This document shows, piece after piece, positions 36,131-47,246 of a stretch of DNA of 64,000 nt; position 1 is the first letter of the stretch, and each line of letters starts with the position of its first letter. This DNA comes from Jaltomata sinuosa. Its lineage: Eukaryota; Streptophyta; Magnoliopsida; Solanales; Solanaceae. Location: contig QJPP01000055.1 in the NCBI GenBank assembly GCA_003996215.1, positions 930,001 through 994,000 of the forward strand. The letters run 5' to 3'. The notes under the pieces were generated by a model, which worked only from the letters and a program-made list of their open reading frames with translations, did no database searches and was not told the origin of the DNA. The position numbers and the translations under genes are program-made.

Positions 36131-39100
36131 ACATAAAAGAGGATATACTGGTCGATCCTTGACAACAAAGTTTTGATCATATAACCCTTTGTTGATAGGC
36201 CTATGATTCAACTTACCAAATATAATTATTTTCATATTTGAATTTTTTCATGAGCTAAGAATTTAGATTAATTATTATTGTCGCAATTGGTGATAGTTTA
36301 TTGAGGATGATTTTACTAATCTTAGGTCATCATTTAGATTTTATCTCTGCTATTTTAGAAGTTGTACAAATATAACTATTGGGACTGACAAAAATTGGAC
36401 TATTGTCTGACATTTACTAATTTTAAATTGACGGGGTCTAAAAAATTTTAATAAAATTTTTAAATTGCAAAAATAAATAAATTTAGACCACGATTTATAA
36501 GGTCCATAATTTACAAGAAAACAAGAAAGATCATTAACAGATATCTCAAAACAAAGTAATCAAGAAATGACAGTATATATTTAATATCAAAATAATGTAG
36601 GGCGATGAAGATCATTAAATTCACATTTTTAACGTTAGGTAAAATATTAGGATGTCCTTTGTTTCAAGGGAAGAGATATAGAAACACCCTCAAACTTGTT
36701 TCAAATTATCAGTTACACACTCATAGGTGATACTACTTCTGCTATTGCTTAAGATGGAAATGGTTTAAAAAAATATATATCTTACTAAATGTGAATGACT
36801 AAACCTATAAAAACATTGAACCATCCATTACTGATTGTTTTTAGTTTGAAGAACGGGAAAGCTAAATTATATCTCATTCATTCAATGTTGAATTAACCGG
36901 TTTTTCTAAATCATTTTTTTTTTTAGATCTAAGAAAAAGTTGAGTGTAAAGACTTAATATCAATCGATTTTTTATTAGATCATATACGACAATTATAACT
37001 GAATGTTCTTTTAATGTGTGAATCCTTTACAAAAAAATAGAGTATTTGCAAGAGATAATTTATTCAAATACCAAGGCATAAATGAATAGTATATCATCAA
37101 ATTAAAAAAAATGAAAGAACTTACAACTTGGTGACTCATCAATTCAATTTTGATGAATTCATGAGGAAGATTTATGCTTGAATATAATTACATCATCGGC
37201 ATCAGCATCAACGTCCTCTTCATTATTGTGAATTTTCTTCATCTCAGCCGCAGTTGATTGAGTTGCATTGAAAATGAGTGAATGAGAGAAACTGCTAAAA
37301 TATCATCTTATATAGGAGGGGCAAGGGATTCGAGTTTTCAAAAAATTGTTACAAATTTTGTTAAAATCTTATTTGCTCCCAGCTTTAATACAAACTAGTA
37401 TAAGTACCCTGCGATGCACAATAAATATTAACTATTTTTATCCTAAACTTTTCAATATATATTTTAAATCTTATTCCTCTATATTTCTACACTAATATTT
37501 TTTATCTTTTTCTTTTTTTTTCTTCTTGTTTTACCATTATCATATTATAATTATTATTTGGTATCATTACATTGCACATTAACTATTTATTAGTTTGCCA
37601 CTTGATTTATATTATCATTCATTACTTTTTTTTTACCATAATATATAGATAGATTTTTCATTTTTCATTTTATTATTTGTACATTTTTATTCTATTTAAT
37701 TTTTATCAATAATAATAATTTGAGTATTTTTACTTTGTCGTATCGTTTAAATGACATCAAAGTATAAATGTGACCACTTCTTTTTTATCCTCATATTTGT
37801 ACATTATTTATTATAAAATGATCTTTTTTCTTATTTACTAGTTTTTCGGCATGTGTATACCAGATTTATGTAGTATATAATCTTTATAAACTAAAATTAA
37901 TATAATTAAAATAAAGATTGAATATATAATTATACATGAAAGAATATAATACAAATTCAATATCATTGGGTGTTTTGTTGAGGTTGATGTGGCTTGAATT
38001 TATAGCACTTCTTATATCTTTTATTTAAGGTTTTTATTGTTATTATGCTTGTTTTATTATATTTTTTTGTTTGATTATTATTTCATAGGTTTTTGATGTC
38101 CTAATGGGCAAAGGATGGAAAAGATACTAAATTATCAGTTTTGGGTGATTTACATTCGATAACATGATTTCAAATAAAATTACAGTTTTGCTCTGTGGGT
38201 TCAGAGTTTACTTTTGTGTTGACTTTTTGAACCCGAAAGAGATGTATAGTGAGCTCGGAATAAAATTTTGTTAGTTTCATCAACTTTGTAAGGTAATTTT
38301 TGGGTTGGTTGGACCTTTGATTCGGATCCTGAGAGTTTTGGGCGAGTTTTAAGCTGTTGAATGAAAATGTGAAAATTTCAAAATTAAAAACTGACTTCGA
38401 TCAATATTTGATTAAAATGACCTAGAATCCGAGTTTTAATGATTCCAAGAGGTTTGGAATGATCAAATTTACTTGTTTTGGGGATAATTATTATTTTTGA
38501 TGGTCATCAAAGTGTTCTGACCAATTAAATTTATATTCAAATCAAATTCGTAAAATTTGAGGTCAAGCTCAAAGGCCCTTGAATTCAAGTACAAGGCAAG
38601 ATCAAATTCAACATATCTTTAAGTTCAATCTCAAAAAAATTTAAATTTATTTTTAAAAAGAAGAATCAAGTGATTCATTGAGATTATAACACTCATTATA
38701 TTGAAATAAAATGCTATGATTATGGCGATATATTTCGTCTTGATTATTTTCTCGAGGTTAATTTTATTGTACACAAATTTTTAGCATGCTTTGCCTCCAA
38801 GAAACTCTTAATAGATATTTAGAATTGATGACCATGAATTGAGCTTATCTTCTAAAAGGCCCTATCTAAATTCAGTAATCTTTTGATATCTACGGATAAT
38901 ACTCTAAAAGGATTATATCCCCTAGAAGATCGAAAAGATCAAGACATAAAATATCATCTTTCTGATGGCCGAAGTGAACAAGAGGTGTTCTTCCTCAAGA
39001 TCACCTTGAAATATTGAAGTGATGTTCAACATTTTTGACGATCACATACATCACAAAAAGGTTTAACCTATTTGTCATTGGTGACTCCTCATCGATCTTG

Positions 39101-39542
39101 ATGTCTTCTTCCATCTCTTCTCAAAATTTGTCTCTAAATGCAAATTACCCTTGATTTTGTGATGTATAACAGTGAATATTACATAATTATAAATATGTTT
39201 ACATGGTTATACAAAGAAGATAGATTAGTTGTACATTATATATATAATCTATATGTAACATATAAATATGTATATGTAATATATAATTGTGTATAAAAGT
39301 GTATATATACTTTTATACAACATGTTATACATATTTTAAAAATAAAAAATAAAGAGAATTCTACTGTAGTTTGGTAAAGAACTTAAGAAAAATAACATTA
39401 AAATAGCTTTGGCTTCATAAATTTAATACTCCTATGAACTTATATTGGCTATACTAAATGTAAAAATATTTACTAAGCAATGCTCATTATAAGCTATTTC
39501 TTTGAGCAGTACACAAGGATAAGTATCCCTTTTTTTCTCGTG
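36131..39542. other. AT-rich intergenic DNA
   Basis: 3.4 kb with no coding match. It includes AT-rich low-complexity stretches (37,500-37,950) and a TATATGTAA/ATATGTATA-rich stretch near 39,180-39,350. No terminal repeats found. Confidence 0.5.
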
Positions 39543-39550
39543 CTCTAATG

Positions 39551-39718
39551 CAGTCGCGTAGCCACATGTAGTGAAGGATGGCCAGTTGAATATCTTTGTT
39601 AAAAAAATATATTATATATATAAAAACAATTATACGAAGTATTCAAATTAAAAAATATTTTTCATACGTATATACTAAATTTTGAACACCTTTAATGACA
39701 TTTCTGGCTTTGCCACTG
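39551..39718. mobile_element. hAT-type MITE (168 bp)
   Basis: Terminal inverted repeats CAGTCGCGTAGCCA (left) and the complement of CAGTGGCAAAGCCAG (right). It is flanked by a perfect 8-bp target duplication CTCTAATG (39,543-39,550 and 39,719-39,726), the length made by hAT transposases. No coding content. Confidence 0.88.
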
Positions 39719-40344
39719 CTCTAATGGTCAACTTTTCTCATATTCCAATCCAATAACAAGCTCCTTCTACTTGATTGTGATTTTTAGAAATGTTTGGCTG
39801 ATATATGGGCTTACAAAACCACTGAAATTAATTTGCTTAATTAAGCAACCTAGAATTTGAAGGCAAAATGAATTTCTGGATTCACATATTTATCAAAATC
39901 AAATTCGTAAAAAACCAATCTTAGTATTGATGTTTTTTATGGATTGTCATTTTAAGTATTGCTCCCGTTGAACTTCTTATGTCGAGATATGGATCAAATG
40001 ATAAATATTTCTTTTTAGGTGGCTTACGGGCAGCTGCCCAATCTATTAGTTATGAAATAGTGAGAAATATCATTAGCTTTATAGTCCTATATAGATTCTC
40101 CTTGGTCTAATTTCACACCTTATGAGTTATGACAAAAGAGGAGTCTGTGTGGCGTAAAGTAAAGATTGGACGCTTGACATGAAAAGTAGAGGCAAGAGGA
40201 GTTAAAGGCTCAGCCTCAACCAACAAAGGGGGACATCCATGTTAATCGAAGCACAGTAAAAATGTGTCTACTCTACCTTTCTTTCTTTATCCTAGACTCT
40301 GTTCTTTAAGGAGACCCATGTTCATTTCCTCATTTCTATGCTCG

Positions 40345-40723
40345 TGTTGTGAACCAAGCTAACTCCATAAGGGCCTATGAGTTAGAAGCCCCAAATGAGA
40401 ATGATTCAATTAGGATTATTGGGCCGACTAAAATGTTGGAGAGTTTTATTTGGGATCCAGGCCCAATTAGCATTGGAATTGGTTAAAAGGGACTTGGCGT
40501 TAGACAAAAGAGTTTAGGCGTATTGTTGTTATGCTTAGGCAAAGACTGTGCTTCTCATCCCCCATTCTATGTGCTCTGCTTTCTCATCTCCTTCTGATTA
40601 TCTCTCTTTTGTTCTCTTAATTCTTGTTCTTCATTCTGTTAGTATTTTCTATATTTAGTGTAATTTCTATTCAGTGGTTATAATATACATCAGTGTTGGT
40701 ATCGTGAAATTGGGGTTGTAACA
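40345..40723. mobile_element. Solo LTR, about 380 bp (copy 1)
   Basis: Begins TGTTGTGAACC and ends GGGGTTGTAACA. Perfect 5-bp target duplication GCTCG (40,340-40,344 and 40,724-40,728). No internal region. It resembles the element at 45,595-45,976 in length, termini and shared phrases (ATTGGGCCGA, TTTGGGATCC, GTATTTTCTAT). The size suggests a Ty1/copia LTR; this is an inference. Confidence 0.88.
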
Positions 40724-41154
40724 GCTCGCTAGGCCCAATTTTTTAATTTTTTCTGTTAGGTCAATTTTTTATTTGTTGCATTCGGCTCTTGCTCCTTTCT
40801 CATCTCAAATCATAATTACTCTGAATGTTAGAAAACATAAGGTAAGACCACATGAGGAAAACGATTGAATAAATTTAACTTATCTAAACCGCCCTAAAAT
40901 TGGAATTTCTCCAATAAAAACTATGGTTTGGAGTACCATGACAGAGTGTGTGTAACCCCTCCCCATGAAATTATTTTGATTTGAACTTCAAAGAAAACAC
41001 AAAAAAAAAATATTAAGAGAGGTTTTTGGTATTTATAATTGTTAAAATTGCAATTTTCTTAAATTTGGAGTATTGATTGGTTAATTAAAGACTAATGGCT
41101 AAATCAATATTCAAGTGAAAAGAACATAATTCCCTTGAAACAAGTATTAGCCAG

Positions 41155-41370
41155 GGGCGGATCTAGGGTATATGGGGTGCGAATTTTCAAGAATTCAATA
41201 ACTTTTGTGCAGATTTTGTGTATATATGAGAAATTTATTAAATATACAAAAAACATTTGTCAGGCCTAGTAATAAAGTAGTCTCTTGGTGTAGCGATATA
41301 GAAAAGAAACTTGCTTTATAAGAATTGTTGCCCACCTTGACGAGAGTTCAATTCCTTTTGGACATTTATA
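41155..41370 (+). repeat. Dispersed repeat starting CAGGGGCGGATCTAG
   Basis: Same family as the - strand copy at about 22,490-22,670. Starts CAGGGGCGGATCTAGGG, then GGGGTGCGAATTTTC. The body includes CTTGGTGTAGCGATATAG and the end GAGAGTTCAATTCC. Either a hAT-like MITE or a SINE; the right border is unclear. Confidence 0.5.
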
Positions 41371-42084
41371 ATATACAGAAAAAGATCAAAAATGCTCTTA
41401 AGCTATGCCAAATTATACGAAAATATTCGTCGTTAATACTTTGATTCAAAAATGCTTGTGTTGTTAATAATTTGGCTCAAAAATTCCCCTATTGTTAACA
41501 TCAAGAGAATTTGTGAGCCAAACTATTAATAGCAAGGACATTTTTGGACCTAATAAAAATATTATTTTTAAAGAACGTATTTCTTATTTATTTTCTTAAA
41601 ATCCCTTTAAATAATTAAAAGTTGGGAAGTAATTTTTTTTTTAATCTCATTTTATCAATTAAAACACAATAAGCCCATGTATTTTTCAAACTGACAATAT
41701 AGGCCATATATAACCCCGTCGTTAATTTTTATTTAGATAACTATAAAAAAAATTACTAATAAACTAGAAAATATATTCTTATTTCTTAATATTTTCTGAA
41801 TGGAAGTAGGATAAACATTTGCTAATATATTTCTTGGTTTTAAAGATAAAATGAAAAAAGGATAAACAATAACTCAATCGATGGTATTTTAAAGATATTT
41901 TGTGATTGAAGCAATGCAATAAATATTTGTGTTTATGACATTATGATTTTTGTATCTTAAGGATATTATAAGCAAATACTTATCCTTCTTCAATTCGAAA
42001 AATATTAAGAAATAAAAATATTTCATAGTAAAAATATTTCATATTCTATTAGGAAAGTATTTTTTATCTGTATCTAAATAAAAA

Positions 42085-42960
42085 TTGCGACTGCCAGCAC
42101 TGACTCAGACACACACGTGGGCGGTTGAGTAGTGCGTTTTTTTTTTTCATATTCATATTTATATCCTCTGCAACAATTGTTGGGACGGACTTTCGTGGAA
42201 AATGAAAAAGCCCTTTATCGGATTGGAAGCGATGACTTAAGCCTCTTTCTTCTTCTTATAGGGCGTTTAAAGAGCGTGACTCTGCACAATGAGCGCTCGC
42301 TGTTCATCTCGCAGCATTTGTAGTCTCGTCTCGAGGCGCATTATGTTTTCATTTGCCGCGCGCATGCGGTCTCCTACGACAGACTACTTCACCAAGTGGG
42401 TTGAAGCAATACCAATAGCCTTAAGATTAAGATTGGAAAGTCGCTTTTAAGCCCAAGTGCAACCAAACTAGCAGGAAATGAAAGCAGAACTGGATCTGTG
42501 TCACTGTCTGTATGCTTGTCTTCAAGAATCAATCAACCAAAGAAGCAATCAACAAATCAAGTTGTGGTATCAAAATCCTGTCTTCTTTCGTTCGCGATCA
42601 AGTCGTTCGCTTCTATAGCGGTTCAGAATTCCATTTTTATCTGTAAAGTTGTTCAATTGATCCATCAAGGATAGGAGGGAGCAGGCTCTATCCAATAGCA
42701 ATCCCTGCGTACACGATAGATCATCATCCTTCTCTAAATCATGCATGTTGGTTTGTTGTCGCGGTAACCCCTTTTGAAGTGGGCAAACCAAGTCAAAGAA
42801 AGAAGCAACTCTCCCAGGACCGGAGAAGGTCAATTTCAAACTTCAGTAATCTTACAACGAACATGAGTTTTTCCATTGTAAATTCGTACGGAGCAATCAA
42901 CGAATTCCGGCGAAATAGAAGATCTACGTGACCAAATTTTCCTGAGAATGCATGCTACGA
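42085..42960. other. Higher-GC block, possible organelle-derived insert
   Basis: The base composition changes sharply from the AT-rich flanks. The sequence (TCTTCTTTCGTTCGCGATC, ATAGCAATCCCTGCGTACAC, TCGTCTCGAGGCGCATTAT) has the texture of plant mitochondrial intergenic DNA. An 89-codon frame on the - strand (42,839-42,570, MKLTFSGPGRVASFFDLV) has no recognised product. At about 42,383 a short YFTKWVEAIPIA match to Ty3 integrase is seen. The organelle origin is a guess from composition. Confidence 0.35.
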
Positions 42961-44291
42961 AAGATAGGGTCGAGTCTGATACATCAACCGTCTACTCAAT
43001 TGATGGGTTACTATGATATATGGCTTACAAAAACAGTTAAAAAGTACATGAAATTATTCTATATTAATTGATAAAACGACATTAAGAAAAATAATTACTT
43101 TCGACCTTTTAACTTGTTAAAGATATTTTAAACAAAAAGAAACAAGAAATAAGTTCTTTAAAAATATTTTTTATTACCTAAAAAATGTGTTTAAAAAGAA
43201 AAAAAATAATATATATTTATCAGAAAAAGGTAGTTTGATCCAATTAAGTAACAATAGGAGCATTTTTGGACCAAACTATTAACGAAAGACATTTTTGTTC
43301 AATTTACTTTTTTGACCTTTTTCCTATAATATATATTATTTTTATTTAAATTTACTGATACTCATAAACTTTAAATTCTGAACTCGCCTATACTTGACCT
43401 AATATTTAGATTTCCAACATTGCATAATGCCTTCTTTTAGATTTCCAACATTGCATAATGCCTTCTTACTCTTCAAATTAAAACCAAAAAGAGTTCACCA
43501 AATCCATAAAGCTTAAATAGCTGTGATGGATATATTCTTCAGCCAAAGTGTGTTACTTTATTTCTTTTCTTGGTAAAAAATTGAAATTCCCTTCAAATAT
43601 CTTTTTTGACCCGTCTTGTATATAAATATAGTTGTAAGATGGAATTTTTTATTCTCCAAAAATATTCTTTGAAGAAGTTTGAAATTAAACACTCTATTTT
43701 AAGACGATCAAATAAAAGAGAAAAAGTTTATTGCCTTTTGCTTTACGTGGCAAAGTGTTGCAGAAAACTTTTTATGCCTTTTTCCATAAACATGTTTGAC
43801 AATACAAATATTTTAGGGCTTTTTACCTAAATGTATCGGCGGCAAGAAAAAAATTGAGAAAACTACAGAGAATAGCAAATTTGATCTCATAATTATGATC
43901 CATAACAACACTTTGAAAAAATTATCATCCACGGCAGAAAAGCAATATTTTGGCTGGCCCCATCCACCAGTTCAAATACATTTAGAAGAGTATTAACCTC
44001 TTCCTATTATCACTCGTCACTTCCCTTTTTAATTCAACTTCTCTCTCTCTCACATCCCCAAAAATCTCGCCATTTACACCCAGTACAGATTTCTTCACGA
44101 TTTCAACTGCTCTCTATTTAGATTTCGTGTTTTCCACAAATTAAGGTAACCACTATTATTAGTTATTGCTAGAATTTCATCTATAAATACATTTGAATGT
44201 AGTTATATTCTAATCGAGTTCATTATTTTTTCTCAATCTACCATTCTTTAATCGATTTATAATTGTTTAGTAGTAGTCGAGGCATGCTCTA

Positions 44292-44670
44292 ATGGCGGAA
44301 GATACACCAACGAAGAGGGTTACAAGAGGTACACCACGTAGCAATATCAATTTTAACGATGCTCCATCTTTTAATTTGAGTATTTCTCAACTAAATACAA
44401 ATGTAGGGTCTGCTGCTGCCATGAAAAAATCAGTCCAAGAGTTCAGATCCAAGCGCAGGAATGATCCAGTAAAAATGGCAGAGATTTTAAAAGAAAGAGG
44501 AAAAGACAAAGTCGAAATACATCCTCCCCCAAATTCTAAAAAAGACATCAAAGCAGTAAAAAAAAAGCAAAAGACATTGCATCTGCTAGTAAAAATTTGG
44601 AAAAAAAATTCAAAATGCTTCTGAATCTGAATTCGGTGAAGAAGATATTGAAGAAGAAGGAGAGGTGATT
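44292..44670 (+). pseudogene. Captured basic-protein gene fragment
   Basis: ATG at 44,292 opens MAEDTPTKRVTRGTPRSNIN, a Lys/Arg-rich segment (KKSVQEFRSKRRNDPVKMAE). The main frame ends with a stop at 44,624. In another frame an acidic stretch ASESEFGEEDIEEEGE runs to a plausible GT donor at about 44,664, which suggests a frameshift in an A-run. Upstream, 44,040-44,145 looks like a 5' UTR ending in AAG|GTAACC, so a leader intron up to just before the ATG is likely. I do not recognise the parent gene. Confidence 0.45.
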
Positions 44671-44679
44671 ATTACATAT

Positions 44680-45110
44680 TTTCACTAGATCACAAATACA
44701 TATAATTATTACATAAATACATATCTTATATTATGTACATATGTGAAGAAAATTTGTATTTGTATTTGTATTTGCCTGGGTGATCTGATATATGTATTTC
44801 TCACAGTCAAATACAAATGTATTATATCTTGTTAATGAATGTTAAACAAATACAAATTAGTTGTATTTTGGTTGACTTGTCTAATACATGTATTTACATA
44901 TTGTAAAATACATATGTAAATTATTTGTATTTAGTGGTCTGATATATGTATTTACACAGTAAAAAAATACAAATTAGTTGTATTTTTTTGTTGACTGTTC
45001 TAATAGAATGTATTTTCACAGCAAAAATTCAATTCATTTGTATTTTGTATTTATTGTCCTGATATATGAATTTGAAAGTGAAAAATACAAATGATTTGTA
45101 TGATATGGTA
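44680..45110. repeat. AAATACAA / TTGTATTT-rich degenerate repeat
   Basis: Many copies of AAATACAAATG, TTTGTATTTG and TACATATGT-like words in both orientations inside the TIR element. Low complexity. Confidence 0.7.
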
Positions 45111-45594
45111 TACGCCTTGTAATCTCTTGAACGAATTCTGCAATTTGTATTTTGATGAACTATGAAATCTCCAGATTTGTTTTTCACAAAATTAGAATTT
45201 TAGATGAAGAAAAGTGAAGTTCAGATTAGAGAATTTGATGTTGAATAGTTTTCCATTAAGATACACCGTTTTGTAAATGGACTCCAAACGTAATTTAAGG
45301 AGAAATATCTGCTCATTAGAGATCTTTTCCTTTTAAATGGTAACAGCGCACCTTAAATAGCTCAACACCCCAAATTGTATTTGTATTTGACTGTACAAAC
45401 ACGCGTGTCAAATACAATAAAAAATAGCAATATTTTGACTTAAAAACTGTTATCTTTTGTAATTAGCAAAGTGTTGCTATCTTCTCCTTAATTATGGGCT
45501 CAAGTTTGCTATTTGTGAAATTTTCTCAAAAAAAATTATAACAAAAATGGCCGCATGTATATATAATGTATCGATATTATATAAATAGTTATGT

Positions 45595-45976
45595 TGTTAT
45601 GAGCCAAATTTAGCCCAATATGGGTATCAAGATCACACAAGTAGTTATTGAGCTGAAAAGAGGTATTGGGCCGAGAACAAGCAATAGGGCCAGACTAATT
45701 TGGGATCCGAGTTGAGTAGTGGATATGAAATGGTTCCATCAAAAGAAGTAGTGGTCTGGAATTCGGGAGTTATGCGTATTGTGAAGAAACTGTCTATTCT
45801 CTCGTCTTCTTTCTAGAGTCTAAAGTTCTCATCCTCATTCCTATTTCTATCTTTAATTACTTGCAGTTTCAGTATTTTCTATTGTAATCCAATAATTTAA
45901 GTGTTGTTGTTGTAACTTGTTTACCCGTGATTATATAATGCTTGAATATTGATGTTGAGAATTTGGGTTTGTTGCA
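45595..45976. mobile_element. Solo LTR, about 380 bp (copy 2)
   Basis: Begins TGTTATGAGCC and ends GGTTTGTTGCA. Perfect 5-bp target duplication TATGT (45,590-45,594 and 45,977-45,981). Same family as 40,345-40,723. Confidence 0.88.
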
Positions 45977-46149
45977 TATGTAATATATCAATATTGTATA
46001 AAATATGTATAAACATGTATATAAGATGTATAACTATGTATCAAAAATTTATATACAATCATATACGTTGTTTATACAATATTTATATACTAGATTGTTA
46101 ATATAATTTTTTTTATACATATCACTTTTATATGAAATTTACATTAAAC

Positions 46150-46235
46150 AACGAAATAACTATTAAAGAAAGAAGAAGGAAGAAGAAGAAGAAGCCATTA
46201 ATGGAAGAAGATGGAGGAAAAAGAAGAAGAAAAGC
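46150..46235 (+). repeat. GAA-rich purine tract
   Basis: Imperfect (GAA)n / (GGAAGA)n run. Confidence 0.8.
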
Positions 46236-46315
46236 AAAGGCTGAATGGCCAAATAGCCGAATGGCCAATTTTGGTAATGAAAAGTGGCCGAAAGGCCAAC
46301 TTGAATAATAAAAAA

Positions 46316-47246
46316 TAGGCTTAAGTCATCGACAACTCCTTAAAGTTGTCCGAATAATTCACTTGAACACTTCAACTAAGACTAGTACCTATTGAGCACC
46401 TTGACTATCTAGAAAACTGTTCTTATTAGATACTTTTTAATAATCAACAAAAATGTAAAGTGTGTGTGATGCACTCGCGATGACGTGACAAAAATGATAA
46501 ATTAAAAGCTGACATGTGACACAAAGGAGCCTAAAATAATTGTTAAAAATAATTATAAGTAAAAAAAAAAAAGAGGTTCCACCTCCACCCCACCCCCTCC
46601 CTTCATGGGTGAGTTGGCTCTATATCCACTTTGAAAACTAAAAGTAACATTTAGACACAAGTTTTAAAAAATGTAGTGTATACCCACATTTATGATGTCA
46701 TCCATTTGACTTGCCAAGACCAGCTCACAAGTTTTAAATATTACACTTTAGTCCCCCCACTTCATCCAACAAATATTTATTATTTTCCTCCATTTATTTT
46801 CAGATTTTATAAAATAACCAAAAAAGATTTTTTTTCCAAGAAGCCACCCTTCCCCCCCCCCCCAAAAGCTCCCATTTTCACCTACTTTTTTTGATTCCGG
46901 CAATTTTTTCGGTGAAATATTCCTGCTCACAACTGAAAATCTCCATTCTTGCTCATTGCCTCCATTGTTATTCCATTTTTTAAAATTTTTTTGCAAAAAA
47001 TATTTTCCACCATTTTTAGTAGCTTGAAAAGCTTTCAAATACCACTCAATACCTCATTAGTTGATATATTTCCGTAGTTTAGAAGCCCTACAAATATATT
47101 TCTTCATTCCAGAGCTAGCAGAGCATCGATTACACCCGATTTTATTTATTAACATTTTTGTATGGAGGTTTTCATACCTGTCATCGATCATTCATCGACA
47201 GTTATAGACCGATACCTTAATCTAGGATCGATCATTGTGGTCTATA
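46316..47246. other. Sequence upstream of the MULE transposase
   Basis: Starts with a phrase resembling a dispersed Solanaceae repeat (CAACTCCTTAAAGTTGTCC). It contains an 11-base C run at about 46,853 and no coding match. It may hold the left end of the MULE, but I could not find a partner for its terminus. Confidence 0.4.

Larger units (their letters stand above)
43855..45528 (+). mobile_element. TIR element carrying a gene fragment (Pack-TE candidate)
   Basis: Ends TGAGAAAA ... TTTTCTCA. The inner ends also match, with gaps, over about 90 bp (ATAGCAAA, CATAATTA, CAACACTTTG on the left; their complements on the right). It is flanked by AAAAAAAT (43,847-43,854 and 45,529-45,536), an 8-bp duplication, or 9 bp with a mismatch. 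No transposase inside; it carries the gene fragment at 44,292-44,670. The right part is rich in AAATACAA/TTGTATTT repeats. Confidence 0.65.

Noticed and set aside
36131..39542. Hidden gene in the AT-rich gap
   Set aside because: No open frame of useful length, no domain and no splice-linked pattern seen.
46748..47038. 96-codon frame on the - strand (KSENKWRKIINICWMKWG)
   Set aside because: Low-complexity Lys/Gly-rich translation of a T/C-rich stretch that includes a C run; no family match.
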